Part shown: piece after piece, positions 54,073-62,730 of the stretch
How the letters are laid out: the number at the start of each line of letters is the position of its first letter
How positions within the stretch are numbered: the first letter of the stretch is position 1
Assembly (NCBI RefSeq): GCF_030378165.1
Contig: NZ_CP119766.1
Coordinates: forward strand, 992,001-1,056,000
Length of the DNA stretch: 64,000 bases
Direction of reading: 5' to 3'
Source: Flavobacterium panacagri
GTDB taxonomy: Bacteria; Bacteroidota; Bacteroidia; Flavobacteriales; Flavobacteriaceae
Made by a program: the position numbers and the translations under genes
The notes under the pieces: generated by a model
Told to the model about the DNA's origin: nothing
Seen by the model: only the letters and a program-made list of their open reading frames with translations
The model's database searches: none

Positions 54073-57000
54073 ATGGATAATTTCTTTGTACGCAGACCAA
54101 TCGTTGCTATTGTTCTCTCCATTTTCATTGTTTTAATTGGAGGTCTTTCTGTCCTTTCGACTCCTATTGCCCAATATCCAGAAATTGCACCTCCTTTGGT
54201 ACAAGTTTCAACGAGTTATCGTGGTGCAAATGCCTTAAATGTGGAGCAGGCCGTTGCCACACCTATCGAGCAAAAGGTAAACGGAGTTGAAAACATGCTG
54301 TACATGCAGTCCACCAATACAGGTGATGGGAGTATGACGTTAAATATTACGTTTGACATGGGAACAGATTTGGATAACGCTACAATGCTTACTCAAAACC
54401 GTGTTAACGAAGCGACCAACAAACTTCCAAATGACGTTAAGACAACAGGAGTTACCACGAAAAAGTCACTCTCAATGCCGATGCTGATTTTGTCCTTGTA
54501 TTCTCCCAACAAAACCTTCGACGGAAACTTTCTGACCAATTATGCCAATATCAACATTGTAGATGCTTTGGCACGTATTAAAGGAGTTGGAGAAGTTACG
54601 CTTTACGGAGGAAGTAATTATGCGATGCGAATTTGGGTCAAGCCCGATATCATGGCCAAATACAACTTGACAGTTCCCGATATTATTCGATCAATCCAAG
54701 ATCAAAATGCCATTGCGCCCGGAGGAAAATTTGGTGCTCCGCCGGCAACCGAGAACAATGAGTTTACTTACAACGTAATGCTGAAAGACCGTTTGGTCAA
54801 TCCGGAAGACTTTGAAAATATCATTTTAAAATCAAATATCAATAATCAGCAGGTTCGTTTGAAAGATATTGGAACCGTAACTCTAGGTACAGAAAGTTAT
54901 GCTTCGATTGCAAAATTAAATGGAAATCCAGCAGGAACTATCGGAATCAAACAAATGCCGGGTTCCAATGCATTAGAAGTGGCCGAAAACGTAAAAAACA
55001 CGATCGAAAGACTCAGCAAAAGATTTCCGCAGGATTTAAAATATCGTGTTTCATTAGATACAACTCTCGCCATTTCTGAAGGAATCAACGAAATCATGCA
55101 CACTTTGGTCGAAGCGATTATTCTGGTAATCATCGTAGTTTTTATCTTTCTCCAAAACTGGCGCGCGACTTTAATTCCGCTTTTAACCGTTCCGGTTTCG
55201 CTAATTGGGGTTTTTATGCTTTTTCCGTTACTTGGATTTTCCATCAATGTACTTTCCCTTTTAGGATTAGTATTGGCCATCGGAATTGTCGTCGACGATG
55301 CCATTGTGGTGGTTGAGGCCGTAATGCATCATATCGAACAGGGAATGTCTCCGCGGGAAGCTACCAATCAGGCTATGAAAGAAGTTTCGGGGCCTGTAAT
55401 TGCGATTGCGATTGTATTGACCGCTGTGTTTATTCCCGTCGCTTTAACACCTGGTATTACAGGAAGATTATATCAGCAGTTTGCCATTACAATTGCTATA
55501 TCAGTGATTTTCTCTGCCTTAAGTGCATTAACTTTAAGTCCGGCTTTATGTTCTCTTTTACTAAAACCCAATCAGGAAGCAAAAGGCTGGCTTGGAAAAT
55601 TCTTTGAATGGTTCAATAAAAAATTTGGCGCTTTCACAAATAGATACACCGGATTTTCTGGTTTTTTAATTAAAAAAACTGCCCGAAGCTTAATTTTCAT
55701 TGGAATAGTTGTTGGGGCAATTATTCTGCTTGGAGGAAGAATTCCGGGCGGTTTTGTACCCGAGGAAGATCAGGGATATATGTTTGTGAACATTGAGCTT
55801 CCCGGCGCTTCTTCATTAGAACGAACAGGAAAAGTAATTCAGAAAGTAGAGCATATTCTTTCTCAAAATAAGGGAGTTGAATATTATACTTCGGTGGCTG
55901 GATTTAGTTTAATCAAAAACTCGGTGGCAACCAATAACGGATTTTTCTTTGTCGCTTTAAAGGAATGGAAAGAACGCGAACAAGACGTTTTCCAAATCCT
56001 AAAAGAAGTCAACGGAAAAGTAGTTTTCGGAATTCCCGAAGCAACCGTTTTTGCCTTTGGCCCTCCGCCGATTACCGGAATTGGAAATGCGGCCGGATTC
56101 TCCATGATGCTTCAGGATCGGGAAGGAAATACACCGCAATATCTTTTTGAAAATGCACAGCAATTTATGGCCGAAGCCAAAAAGAGACCCGAAATTGGAA
56201 CAATTCGAACGACTTTTAACCCGAATGTGCCTCAGATTAGTCTGGACATCGATCGAGAAAAAGTAACCGAACTCAATCTTTCTTTATCGGATGTGAATAT
56301 CGCTATTGGTGCCAGTTTAGGAGGGCAATACATTAATGAATTCAATAAATTTGGACGACAATATATTGTACTGCTTCAGGCAGATCCAAGTTACACCGTA
56401 AATCCCGAAGACATTAATAAGATATTTGTTCGGAGCAAAGACAACAAAATGATTCCGATTTCGAGTATTGCCACAATTCGAAAAGTAAGCGGCCCAGAGT
56501 TCACAACCCGTTTCAATTTGTATCGAGCTGCCGAAATTGGAGGAACACCAGCGCCAGGATTTACTTCGGCGCAAGCCATGAATGCTTTACAGGAAACGGC
56601 AAGCAAAGTACTTCCCGCAGGAATGGGTTACGAATGGGCGAATATGAGTTATCAGGAAAAACAAGCCGAAGGAAAAGGAAATACGGTTTTTATCATGGCG
56701 TTGCTTTTTGTGTTCTTAATTCTCGCTGCCCAATACGAAAGCTGGAAATTGCCTTTCAGTGTTTTACTCGGAACTCCTTTTGCTGTTTTCGGCGCTTTTC
56801 TCGGCTTATACATCTGCCGATTATTAAGTCCCGATTATGTGAATAACGTTTTTGCCCAAATTGGTTTGGTCATGTTAATTGGTCTTGCCGCTAAAAATGC
56901 AATTCTGATTGTAGAATTTGCCAAGGAAGAATATGAAAAAGGAATGCCTGCCAAAGAAGCTGCTTTATACGCTGCAAAACTGCGCTTCCGCCCTATTTTA

Positions 57001-57219
57001 ATGACGGCCTTCGCTTTTATTTTAGGAGTTGTTCCGCTTTTAACTGCAACGGGAGCTGGAGCTCAGGCTAGAAAAGTTATGGGAATGACTGTTTTTAGCG
57101 GTATGCTCGTTGCCACTATTCTAGGAGTTTGCTTGATTCCTGTGTTGTTTGTTTTTATTGAAACCTTCGGAAAGAAAAAAACCGATGAAACCGATGAACC
57201 TAAAAAGGATGAACAATGA
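54073..57219 (+). CDS. RND efflux permease (HAE1/AcrB-like)
   Basis: The protein has 1048 residues, full size for a hydrophobe/amphiphile efflux-1 pump. It has 12 expected membrane helices in the 1+6+5 pattern with two large periplasmic loops. The proton-relay aspartates are in TM4 (GIVVDDAIVVVEAV), and the partner lysine is in LAAKNAILIVEFA (TM10). FVPEEDQGYMFVNIELP and FGPPPITGIGNAAGFSMMLQ are porter-domain motifs. Substrates cannot be read from sequence. It is the second gene of the pump operon. Confidence 0.95.
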   Translation: MDNFFVRRPIVAIVLSIFIVLIGGLSVLSTPIAQYPEIAPPLVQVSTSYRGANALNVEQAVATPIEQKVNGVENMLYMQSTNTGDGSMTLNITFDMGTDLDNATMLTQNRVNEATNKLPNDVKTTGVTTKKSLSMPMLILSLYSPNKTFDGNFLTNYANINIVDALARIKGVGEVTLYGGSNYAMRIWVKPDIMAKYNLTVPDIIRSIQDQNAIAPGGKFGAPPATENNEFTYNVMLKDRLVNPEDFENIILKSNINNQQVRLKDIGTVTLGTESYASIAKLNGNPAGTIGIKQMPGSNALEVAENVKNTIERLSKRFPQDLKYRVSLDTTLAISEGINEIMHTLVEAIILVIIVVFIFLQNWRATLIPLLTVPVSLIGVFMLFPLLGFSINVLSLLGLVLAIGIVVDDAIVVVEAVMHHIEQGMSPREATNQAMKEVSGPVIAIAIVLTAVFIPVALTPGITGRLYQQFAITIAISVIFSALSALTLSPALCSLLLKPNQEAKGWLGKFFEWFNKKFGAFTNRYTGFSGFLIKKTARSLIFIGIVVGAIILLGGRIPGGFVPEEDQGYMFVNIELPGASSLERTGKVIQKVEHILSQNKGVEYYTSVAGFSLIKNSVATNNGFFFVALKEWKEREQDVFQILKEVNGKVVFGIPEATVFAFGPPPITGIGNAAGFSMMLQDREGNTPQYLFENAQQFMAEAKKRPEIGTIRTTFNPNVPQISLDIDREKVTELNLSLSDVNIAIGASLGGQYINEFNKFGRQYIVLLQADPSYTVNPEDINKIFVRSKDNKMIPISSIATIRKVSGPEFTTRFNLYRAAEIGGTPAPGFTSAQAMNALQETASKVLPAGMGYEWANMSYQEKQAEGKGNTVFIMALLFVFLILAAQYESWKLPFSVLLGTPFAVFGAFLGLYICRLLSPDYVNNVFAQIGLVMLIGLAAKNAILIVEFAKEEYEKGMPAKEAALYAAKLRFRPILMTAFAFILGVVPLLTATGAGAQARKVMGMTVFSGMLVATILGVCLIPVLFVFIETFGKKKTDETDEPKKDEQ

Positions 57220-58580
57220 AAACTCTAAAAATACTTCTAGCGATATTTTTGATAGCTGTTTTCCCTTACGGATGTATGGTTGGGCCAAAGTATGCCAAAC
57301 CAGAACAGCCTCAGACAGATTCTTTCCGTTATAGTAATCAACCTGCCGATAGCACAAAATCGGTTACAACTATAAAATGGTCGACTATTTTTAATGACAA
57401 TGTTTTAATTGGTTTAATCGAAAAAGGAATTCAGAACAATTACGATCTAAAAATTGCCATTGCTCGTTTAGAACAAGTACAAGCCAATCTCGGAATGGCA
57501 AAAGCCGATTTATATCCTTCTTTTCAATATACAGGTCAGGTCAATAGTGCAGAAACCTTTATGCAACCTTCTTCTGTATTTGCCAATATGTCTTGGGAAT
57601 TGGATTTCTGGGGAAAATACCGTCATCAGACTAAAGCTTTACAAAATGAACTTTTAGCCTCTGAAGAAGCTCGAAAAGTAGTATTATCTAATATCGTAAG
57701 TGCAATTGCCATTTCTTATTTTGAACTGCGTGACTTTGATAATCAATTAGAAATTACCATTCACACTTTAGAAACCAGACAAAAAGCGTACGACATCATC
57801 AATGAACGTTTCATAAGCGGTTATGTTGCAGAATTAGATAAAGTGCAAATCGAACAGCAAGTTGCCATTGCCGAAGCCAATATTCCGTTAATCAAAAGAC
57901 AGATTACGGCTTTAGAAAATTCTATTTCAATTCTAGTTGGACAAGTTCCCCAACCAATTCAGAGAGGAAAAACCAACAGCGAATTATTAATTCTGACTGA
58001 ATTTCCAACTTCAGTTCCATCTTCTTTATTACAAAACAGGCCAGATGTAAAACGTCAGGAATATTTGTACAAAGCCGCTTTTGAAAGAATTGGTGTTGCT
58101 CAGACATTACGTTATCCTTCATTTAACATTGGAGCACTTGCCGGTTTTGCGAGTATTACGGTTGGAGATTTATTTAACGACGGTTCTTATACACAAAATG
58201 TTGGTGCAGGAATTGCAGGCCCAATCTTCAACTTCGGAAAAAACAAACGACGTGTTGAAGTGAATAGACAAATTGCTGAAGAAATGAAATTCAATTTCCA
58301 AAAAACCTATTTAACCGCGATTTCCGAAGTAGAAAACTCACTTCAAAATGTAGCCATGTTTAAAGAAGAATGGACAGCCCGAAATCGACAAGTTATTGCT
58401 GCTCAAAAAAACTATGATTTATCTAATGCGAGATATTATAACGGTTATGTTTCTTACCTAGAAGTTTTAGATGCACAGAGATCTTTGTTTGAAGCACAAT
58501 TAAGCCTTTCACAGTTGACCCAAAAACAATTGAGTTCTATGGTTCAGCTTTATAAAGCGCTTGGCGGAGGGTGGAATTAG
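57216..58580 (+). CDS. TolC/OprM-type outer membrane efflux lipoprotein
   Basis: The protein has 454 residues with lipobox PYG-Cys20 (CMVGPKYAKPE), typical of NodT-type outer membrane factors. Two long coiled helical repeats (each about 200 residues, with PSFQYTGQVNSAETF and PSFNIGALAGFASI strands) form the trimeric channel. It overlaps the permease by four bases (ATGA), showing tight coupling. No regulator is adjacent. Confidence 0.92.
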   Translation: MKTLKILLAIFLIAVFPYGCMVGPKYAKPEQPQTDSFRYSNQPADSTKSVTTIKWSTIFNDNVLIGLIEKGIQNNYDLKIAIARLEQVQANLGMAKADLYPSFQYTGQVNSAETFMQPSSVFANMSWELDFWGKYRHQTKALQNELLASEEARKVVLSNIVSAIAISYFELRDFDNQLEITIHTLETRQKAYDIINERFISGYVAELDKVQIEQQVAIAEANIPLIKRQITALENSISILVGQVPQPIQRGKTNSELLILTEFPTSVPSSLLQNRPDVKRQEYLYKAAFERIGVAQTLRYPSFNIGALAGFASITVGDLFNDGSYTQNVGAGIAGPIFNFGKNKRRVEVNRQIAEEMKFNFQKTYLTAISEVENSLQNVAMFKEEWTARNRQVIAAQKNYDLSNARYYNGYVSYLEVLDAQRSLFEAQLSLSQLTQKQLSSMVQLYKALGGGWN

Positions 58581-58640
58581 TTCTTTTGAGTTGCTAAGGT
58601 TCTAAGGCGCTAAGATGCTAAGTTTTTTACATTGAGTTAT

Positions 58641-58822
58641 CATTCCGTAGGAATGTTTCATCGGTAGAAAAAAAAATTGTAATCGCCCATATTTGCGTTC
58701 CGTAGGAACGTTTGATGTGATCAGGATTAAAAAAACAATACCAAAATCAAACGTTCCTACGGAACGTAAAACATAACAACAATACATTTTTTTTCTACCG
58801 ACGAGATGTTCCTACGGAACAT
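58641..58822. repeat. Nested palindromic element with four ccgtagga hairpins
   Basis: Four small hairpins carry the core ccgtaggaa/ttcctacgg: cattccgtaggaatg (58641), cgttccgtaggaacg (58696), cgttcctacggaacg (58752) and atgttcctacggaacat (58806). The left half 58641-58720 and right half 58745-58822 are inverted copies of each other, sharing 'tcggtagaaaaaaaa' as well. The gap 58581-58911 holds no gene. Confidence 0.8.
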
Positions 58823-58830
58823 ATAAAAAT

Positions 58831-58870
58831 AAAAAAGGTCTGTTTCAAAATTGAAACAGACCTTTTTTAA
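58831..58870. terminator. Bidirectional intrinsic terminator
   Basis: The 18-bp perfect stem aaaaaaggtctgtttcaa pairs with 58851-58868 with a 2-base gap, flanked by A and T runs, between the efflux operon and the convergent bacilliredoxin gene. Confidence 0.85.
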
Positions 58871-58911
58871 TCTTTGTACCTCTGTACCTTTGCTACTTTG
58901 TACCTAACGAA

Positions 58912-59322
58912 TTAACAAAACTCGTTAAAAGCATCTTGCAAATTCTCAGCGATTAATTCAGCTGGACGGCCTTCGATGTGGTGACGCTCTAACATGTGAA
59001 CTAATTCTCCGTTTTTGAACAAAGCCATAGATGGCGATGATGGAGGAAAAGGAAACATATGTTGTCTTGCAGCATCAACCGCTTCTTTGTCAACACCAGC
59101 GAAAACTGTAATAAGGTGATCTGGTTTTTTAGCTCCCTCTAAACTCATTTTTGCTCCTGGACGTGCATTTCTAGCAGCACAACCGCAAACAGAGTTTACA
59201 ACAACTAAAGTGGTACCTTCAGCTTTGATAGCATTCTCAACAGCTTCAGCACTATGTAAATCTTGAAAACCTACAGCTGTTAATTCAGCTTCCATTGGTT
59301 TTACCATGTCTAGTGGATACAT
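58912..59322 (-). CDS. BrxA/BrxB family bacilliredoxin
   Basis: The protein has 136 residues, the usual size. The CGC active site is Cys46-Gly-Cys48 in VVVNSVCGCAARNARPG. In Bacillus these proteins remove bacillithiol from modified proteins; Bacteroidota also have the family, where the thiol partner may be bacillithiol or another compound. It opens with MYPLDMVKPMEAEL, conserved. An ArsR-like regulator lies upstream on the same strand. Confidence 0.9.
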   Translation of the reverse strand: MYPLDMVKPMEAELTAVGFQDLHSAEAVENAIKAEGTTLVVVNSVCGCAARNARPGAKMSLEGAKKPDHLITVFAGVDKEAVDAARQHMFPFPPSSPSMALFKNGELVHMLERHHIEGRPAELIAENLQDAFNEFC

Positions 59323-59453
59323 ATTCTTGTCTTTTAAATTTTACTTTTGAACTGCAAAGTTACAAAGTTTACTGGCAACTAGTTAATTTGAAGTATAAAG
59401 TTTTGTTATAGTTCCATATAAAATTTTAACCTCTATAAAAACATCTTTTTTGA

Positions 59454-59888
59454 TTAATCCTCGACAACTCTTTTTTCTTGTTTTTTATGAGAAAATTGAT
59501 AATTGTACTGTTTCAAATGATGTTTTTTCCCAACCACATTATGAGTTCTAAGAACTGTTGATTTTTTTAGTTCAGGCATCTCTATGGTTGAAAGATAACT
59601 GCTAAAGTATTTTTTAAGTATCTGAATATTATTCCTTTCAACAGAATAAATACTCTTTTTACCTTCATTTTTGATGTTTACTAAATTGGCTTTTTTCAAC
59701 TCCAACAAATGTTTGGATATGGTGGACTGTGCTAACGGAATTAGATCAACAATTTCTCCACACGTCCTGCTATCCCTTTTCCATAAAAGTGTCATAATCT
59801 GAATTCGTATAGGATGCCCTAGTGCTTTACAGATTTTACCTATTGTTTCTATCTCATCATCAAAATCTAAGTGCTTTGAAATTCCCAT
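59454..59888 (-). CDS. ArsR-like winged-helix transcriptional regulator
   Basis: The protein has 144 residues. The winged helix spans about residues 18-90: ICKALGHPIRIQIMTLL, CGEIVDLIPLAQSTISKHLLELKKANLV and a beta wing (NEGKKSIYSVE). A metal-binding ELCVCD-type motif is not evident; CGEIVD holds a single Cys. The C-terminal tail is basic, His/Lys/Gln-rich. The signal sensed is unknown. It lies 131 bases upstream of the bacilliredoxin. Confidence 0.8.
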   Translation of the reverse strand: MGISKHLDFDDEIETIGKICKALGHPIRIQIMTLLWKRDSRTCGEIVDLIPLAQSTISKHLLELKKANLVNIKNEGKKSIYSVERNNIQILKKYFSSYLSTIEMPELKKSTVLRTHNVVGKKHHLKQYNYQFSHKKQEKRVVED

Positions 59889-60066
59889 AAACCTGCCAAT
59901 TCATTCATTATCGTAAAAAGTCGATATTATTTTGAATAACAAATCTAACTCATCTTGTATTCCTTAGGCATCCTCAAAAAGTTATTAGAACGCTACAATA
60001 AGGTATTTTTCTAAAAAGATACTCGAAATAAAGCTTTAAGGAAAGGGATTTTGTTTCTTTCAATAT

Positions 60067-60864
60067 TTATTTACTAAACTTCTTTTGATAGGGATAGGTC
60101 TCATAAATAGTATTGTCTTCATTAATCGAAAAACCTTTTTCGGCATCTTCGCGAGCGATACTAACCAAAGCTATTACCTCTTCTCTAGATTTTCCTTGCT
60201 TCAACCAGCAAATTGCTTTGTAATACTTGGCATCTGAAAATTCTGGATATATTTTTAGCGCTTTATCAAAAATAACAATGGCTTCATCCCACTTTTTGAG
60301 TTCGTATTTGGCTATTCCCTCATAAAAATAAGCTGTTGGATGTTCTAACTGTTGTCTGTTTTTATAAATATCATTTACATAGTCGTCGAAAAGTTTCTCT
60401 GCTTTTTCATATTCGTTCAATTGTAAATAACATAATCCTTTGTAAAAGCTAAAAGAATGATCCATAACATAACTATTTCCATACAATTTAATGGCTTCGT
60501 CAAAATCTATGATGGCTTCTTTGTAATCACGTGAAAAAATACATTTCATAAAAGCTCTGTAAGAAAGCCATCTTTCTTTGTTATACAAAACAGCCTTATT
60601 TAAATAGGGCATTCCAACTTCATACTTTTTGCATTTGAAATACGGCATTGCTTTTTGCTGCCATAAATAAGCTACTGTACTATCTTTTTTTAGACCTTGA
60701 TCCAGACAGTCCTGCCATTCACTCATTTCAAAAATATAATTATGTTTTTCGGCGCAATTGGTTAGAAATTCTTCGATAATAGCATCATGATCCTTATTGG
60801 TTGATACTTGCCCAAAAGAAAAAATAGAGATAAGAAAACTGGAACCTAGAATAATTTTTTTCAA
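60067..60864 (-). CDS. Secreted TPR-repeat protein
   Basis: The protein has 265 residues with a signal peptide (cut near FSFG-QV, residue 19). It holds five or so tetratricopeptide units (AYLWQQKAMPYFKCKKYEVGMPYLNKAVLY, YKGLCYLQLNEYEKAEKLFDDYV, YEGIAKYELKKWDEAIVIFDKAL, YKAICWLKQGKSREE). TPRs bind proteins. It follows the lycopene cyclase gene after 17 bases, but with no obvious functional link. Confidence 0.75.
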   Translation of the reverse strand: MKKIILGSSFLISIFSFGQVSTNKDHDAIIEEFLTNCAEKHNYIFEMSEWQDCLDQGLKKDSTVAYLWQQKAMPYFKCKKYEVGMPYLNKAVLYNKERWLSYRAFMKCIFSRDYKEAIIDFDEAIKLYGNSYVMDHSFSFYKGLCYLQLNEYEKAEKLFDDYVNDIYKNRQQLEHPTAYFYEGIAKYELKKWDEAIVIFDKALKIYPEFSDAKYYKAICWLKQGKSREEVIALVSIAREDAEKGFSINEDNTIYETYPYQKKFSK

Positions 60865-60881
60865 TAGTTAGTAATTTAGAG

Positions 60882-62066
60882 TTATGATTTATTTGAAAGA
60901 AAAATCACTCTAAATAACGCTTTAATAAATGGAAGTTTTGGACACTTTAAAATAACTTTAACATCTTCAACAAAACTGGTTTCTTCATCTAAAAACTTAA
61001 AAATCAGCTTGGGATTTCCTTTTTTGAATAAAGAAGAAAAAATCGAACTGCCCAATTCATTATTGCGATACAGAATATCCAAAAGCAATAAATCATAAAA
61101 CCAAAATCTATTTTTTTTATGAAACGTTTTCATATCGAGCGAAGTCGAAGCAACAGCAAGAAATTCAACCAATTCTGAAGATTTTTTATCCGAATTTTTA
61201 AAAGTATAACCTGTACTTGCTTTTGTCCAACCACCCGCAGTACCAATATTTAAAACACGTTTGGTGTTTTTTTTCCAAAAAGGATAACAGGTCATTGGGA
61301 TACTTCCCTGTTCTTTTTCCAAAATTTGAAATTGATTAATTCCGAGTTTTTGCAAATAGATTTGAATCTCGTTTTCATATTCTTCTTTTGGAAGAAGGTT
61401 TTCTGAAAACAAGGTATATTCTACCAAAGCTTCAGTTTTCGAAATTGGTAAAACATACATAAACCGTGTATTTCCCTTTTGTTCCACCGAAAAATCCATG
61501 AAAGTGACTTCTTCAGAATTAAAAACTTCTGATTCAGATTTGACAAACCAACCGACAAAATGCTGCTGCAAAACGGGATATTTGTTTTGAACTTCGGCGA
61601 AAGCCTTTGTATAAATGCTATTAAAAAGATAATTTGCAGTATATCGATTTTGTTCTGTACCAACAAAAACATGAGTTTCAAGTTCATTTATGTCCGTTAC
61701 TTTTTCGTTTAGAAAAGTAATATTCGAATGTTTGGAAAGTGCTTCAAAAACAAAATCATAAAATTCAATTGCGTTAATTTTATTGTATTGATAGGGTTTC
61801 AACACTAAATGGCGATTAAAATCTTGATTGGCAAACAAAGCCAAATCCCATTTTTTGGAGATAATGGAATTCCAAATTGATTCTTCTTTTTCCCAAAAAC
61901 ACCAAGTTCGGTCATTGCTTTTTTTCGAATCCTGATCAAGCAATAAAATAGTTTTATCTGAGAATTTTCCAGACAAAACCATTTTATAAATGGTCATCAA
62001 AGATGCCAAACCTGTTCCGGTAAAAATGTAATCGAAGTGTTTAATTTGCGAAGAGTTCATTTTCAA
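60882..62066 (-). CDS. crtY: Lycopene beta-cyclase (CrtY-type)
   Basis: This flavoprotein closes the end rings of lycopene to give beta-carotene, a step in the zeaxanthin-type yellow pigments of Flavobacterium. The protein has 394 residues. An N-terminal Rossmann-like segment (FDYIFTGTGLASLMTIYKM) is followed by the signature NDRTWCFWE (near residue 51), and the later YPFWKKNTKRVLNIGTAGGWTKASTGYTF is the typical CrtY/CrtL glycine motif. No other carotenoid genes are in the window. An ATG two codons in is an alternative start. Confidence 0.88.
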   Translation of the reverse strand: MKMNSSQIKHFDYIFTGTGLASLMTIYKMVLSGKFSDKTILLLDQDSKKSNDRTWCFWEKEESIWNSIISKKWDLALFANQDFNRHLVLKPYQYNKINAIEFYDFVFEALSKHSNITFLNEKVTDINELETHVFVGTEQNRYTANYLFNSIYTKAFAEVQNKYPVLQQHFVGWFVKSESEVFNSEEVTFMDFSVEQKGNTRFMYVLPISKTEALVEYTLFSENLLPKEEYENEIQIYLQKLGINQFQILEKEQGSIPMTCYPFWKKNTKRVLNIGTAGGWTKASTGYTFKNSDKKSSELVEFLAVASTSLDMKTFHKKNRFWFYDLLLLDILYRNNELGSSIFSSLFKKGNPKLIFKFLDEETSFVEDVKVILKCPKLPFIKALFRVIFLSNKS

Positions 62067-62079
62067 AAATAAGAAAAAT

Positions 62080-62544
62080 TTACTCTTCTAGTTTTTCTAA
62101 CAGAATTTTAAAATCCTTTGGACTTAAATAGTTGTTGTATTGAAGGATAATTTCGTTTTTTTCATTCAAAACACATAAAACAGGATATACAATTTGATTA
62201 TTGATGGTTCCAAGCTGTAAAGCCAGTTCATTAACGCCTACATTATTTCCTGAAGGCTTGTATTGAAAGGTCTGATTATTAAACATAATATCTCGTTTTT
62301 CTTCGGCATTAAAATCAATGAAATAGAATTCTGAATTAAGTTTTTCAATGATTTCCTGATTTTTAAAAGTCGTCGCTTTCATTCTTTGGCAAAATTGACA
62401 CCAATCGGTATGAATAAAAACAATGATTTTTCGCTTTTGAATTTGCTGTAAACTATCAATTTCTTCAAAAGAATAGCTTTTCAGCTGACCAAAACCTGTT
62501 GCCGAAATTCCGAAGAAGAAGATTAATAAAAATAGCTTTTTCAT
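62080..62544 (-). CDS. Secreted thioredoxin-fold protein
   Basis: The protein has 154 residues with a signal peptide (residues 1-18, GFG-QL). The redox site WCQFC (Cys49, Cys52) sits in the strand-loop HTDWCQFCQRM of a DsbD-gamma/thioredoxin_7-like fold, with a cis-Pro (YPVLCV) near residue 120. It would act in the periplasm as a thiol oxidoreductase. The gene ends 13 bases before the lycopene cyclase start. Confidence 0.8.
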   Translation of the reverse strand: MKKLFLLIFFFGISATGFGQLKSYSFEEIDSLQQIQKRKIIVFIHTDWCQFCQRMKATTFKNQEIIEKLNSEFYFIDFNAEEKRDIMFNNQTFQYKPSGNNVGVNELALQLGTINNQIVYPVLCVLNEKNEIILQYNNYLSPKDFKILLEKLEE

Positions 62545-62579
62545 TTGTTTTTGTTAATGACTCTGATTTCTATTATTTA

Positions 62580-62730
62580 AAATTTTTAAACACATAGAAA
62601 CATAGATTTTTCTGTTTCTATAAAAAAGGTAAAAGAAGAAGCTAGCTTCCACACATAGCTATGTGAATTGATGCAAGTGAAACGACTTTCTACGCAAAGC
62701 TAAACTATGTTTCTATGCGTTTAAAATTTT
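62580..62730. repeat. 151-bp palindromic intergenic element, copy 2
   Basis: Arms 62580-62605 and 62705-62730 are near-perfect inverted copies (core acacatagaaacatag with one change, acgcatag). The interior shares with copy 1 (25313) a 'ctagcttccacacatagctatgtg' region, broken here in spacing, and 'gcaagtgaaacg'. The right arm reaches the TonB-receptor stop codon. Confidence 0.75.

Noticed and set aside
54897..55304. 135-codon minus-strand frame inside the RND permease gene
   Set aside because: It lies wholly inside a well supported gene and has no recognisable domain.
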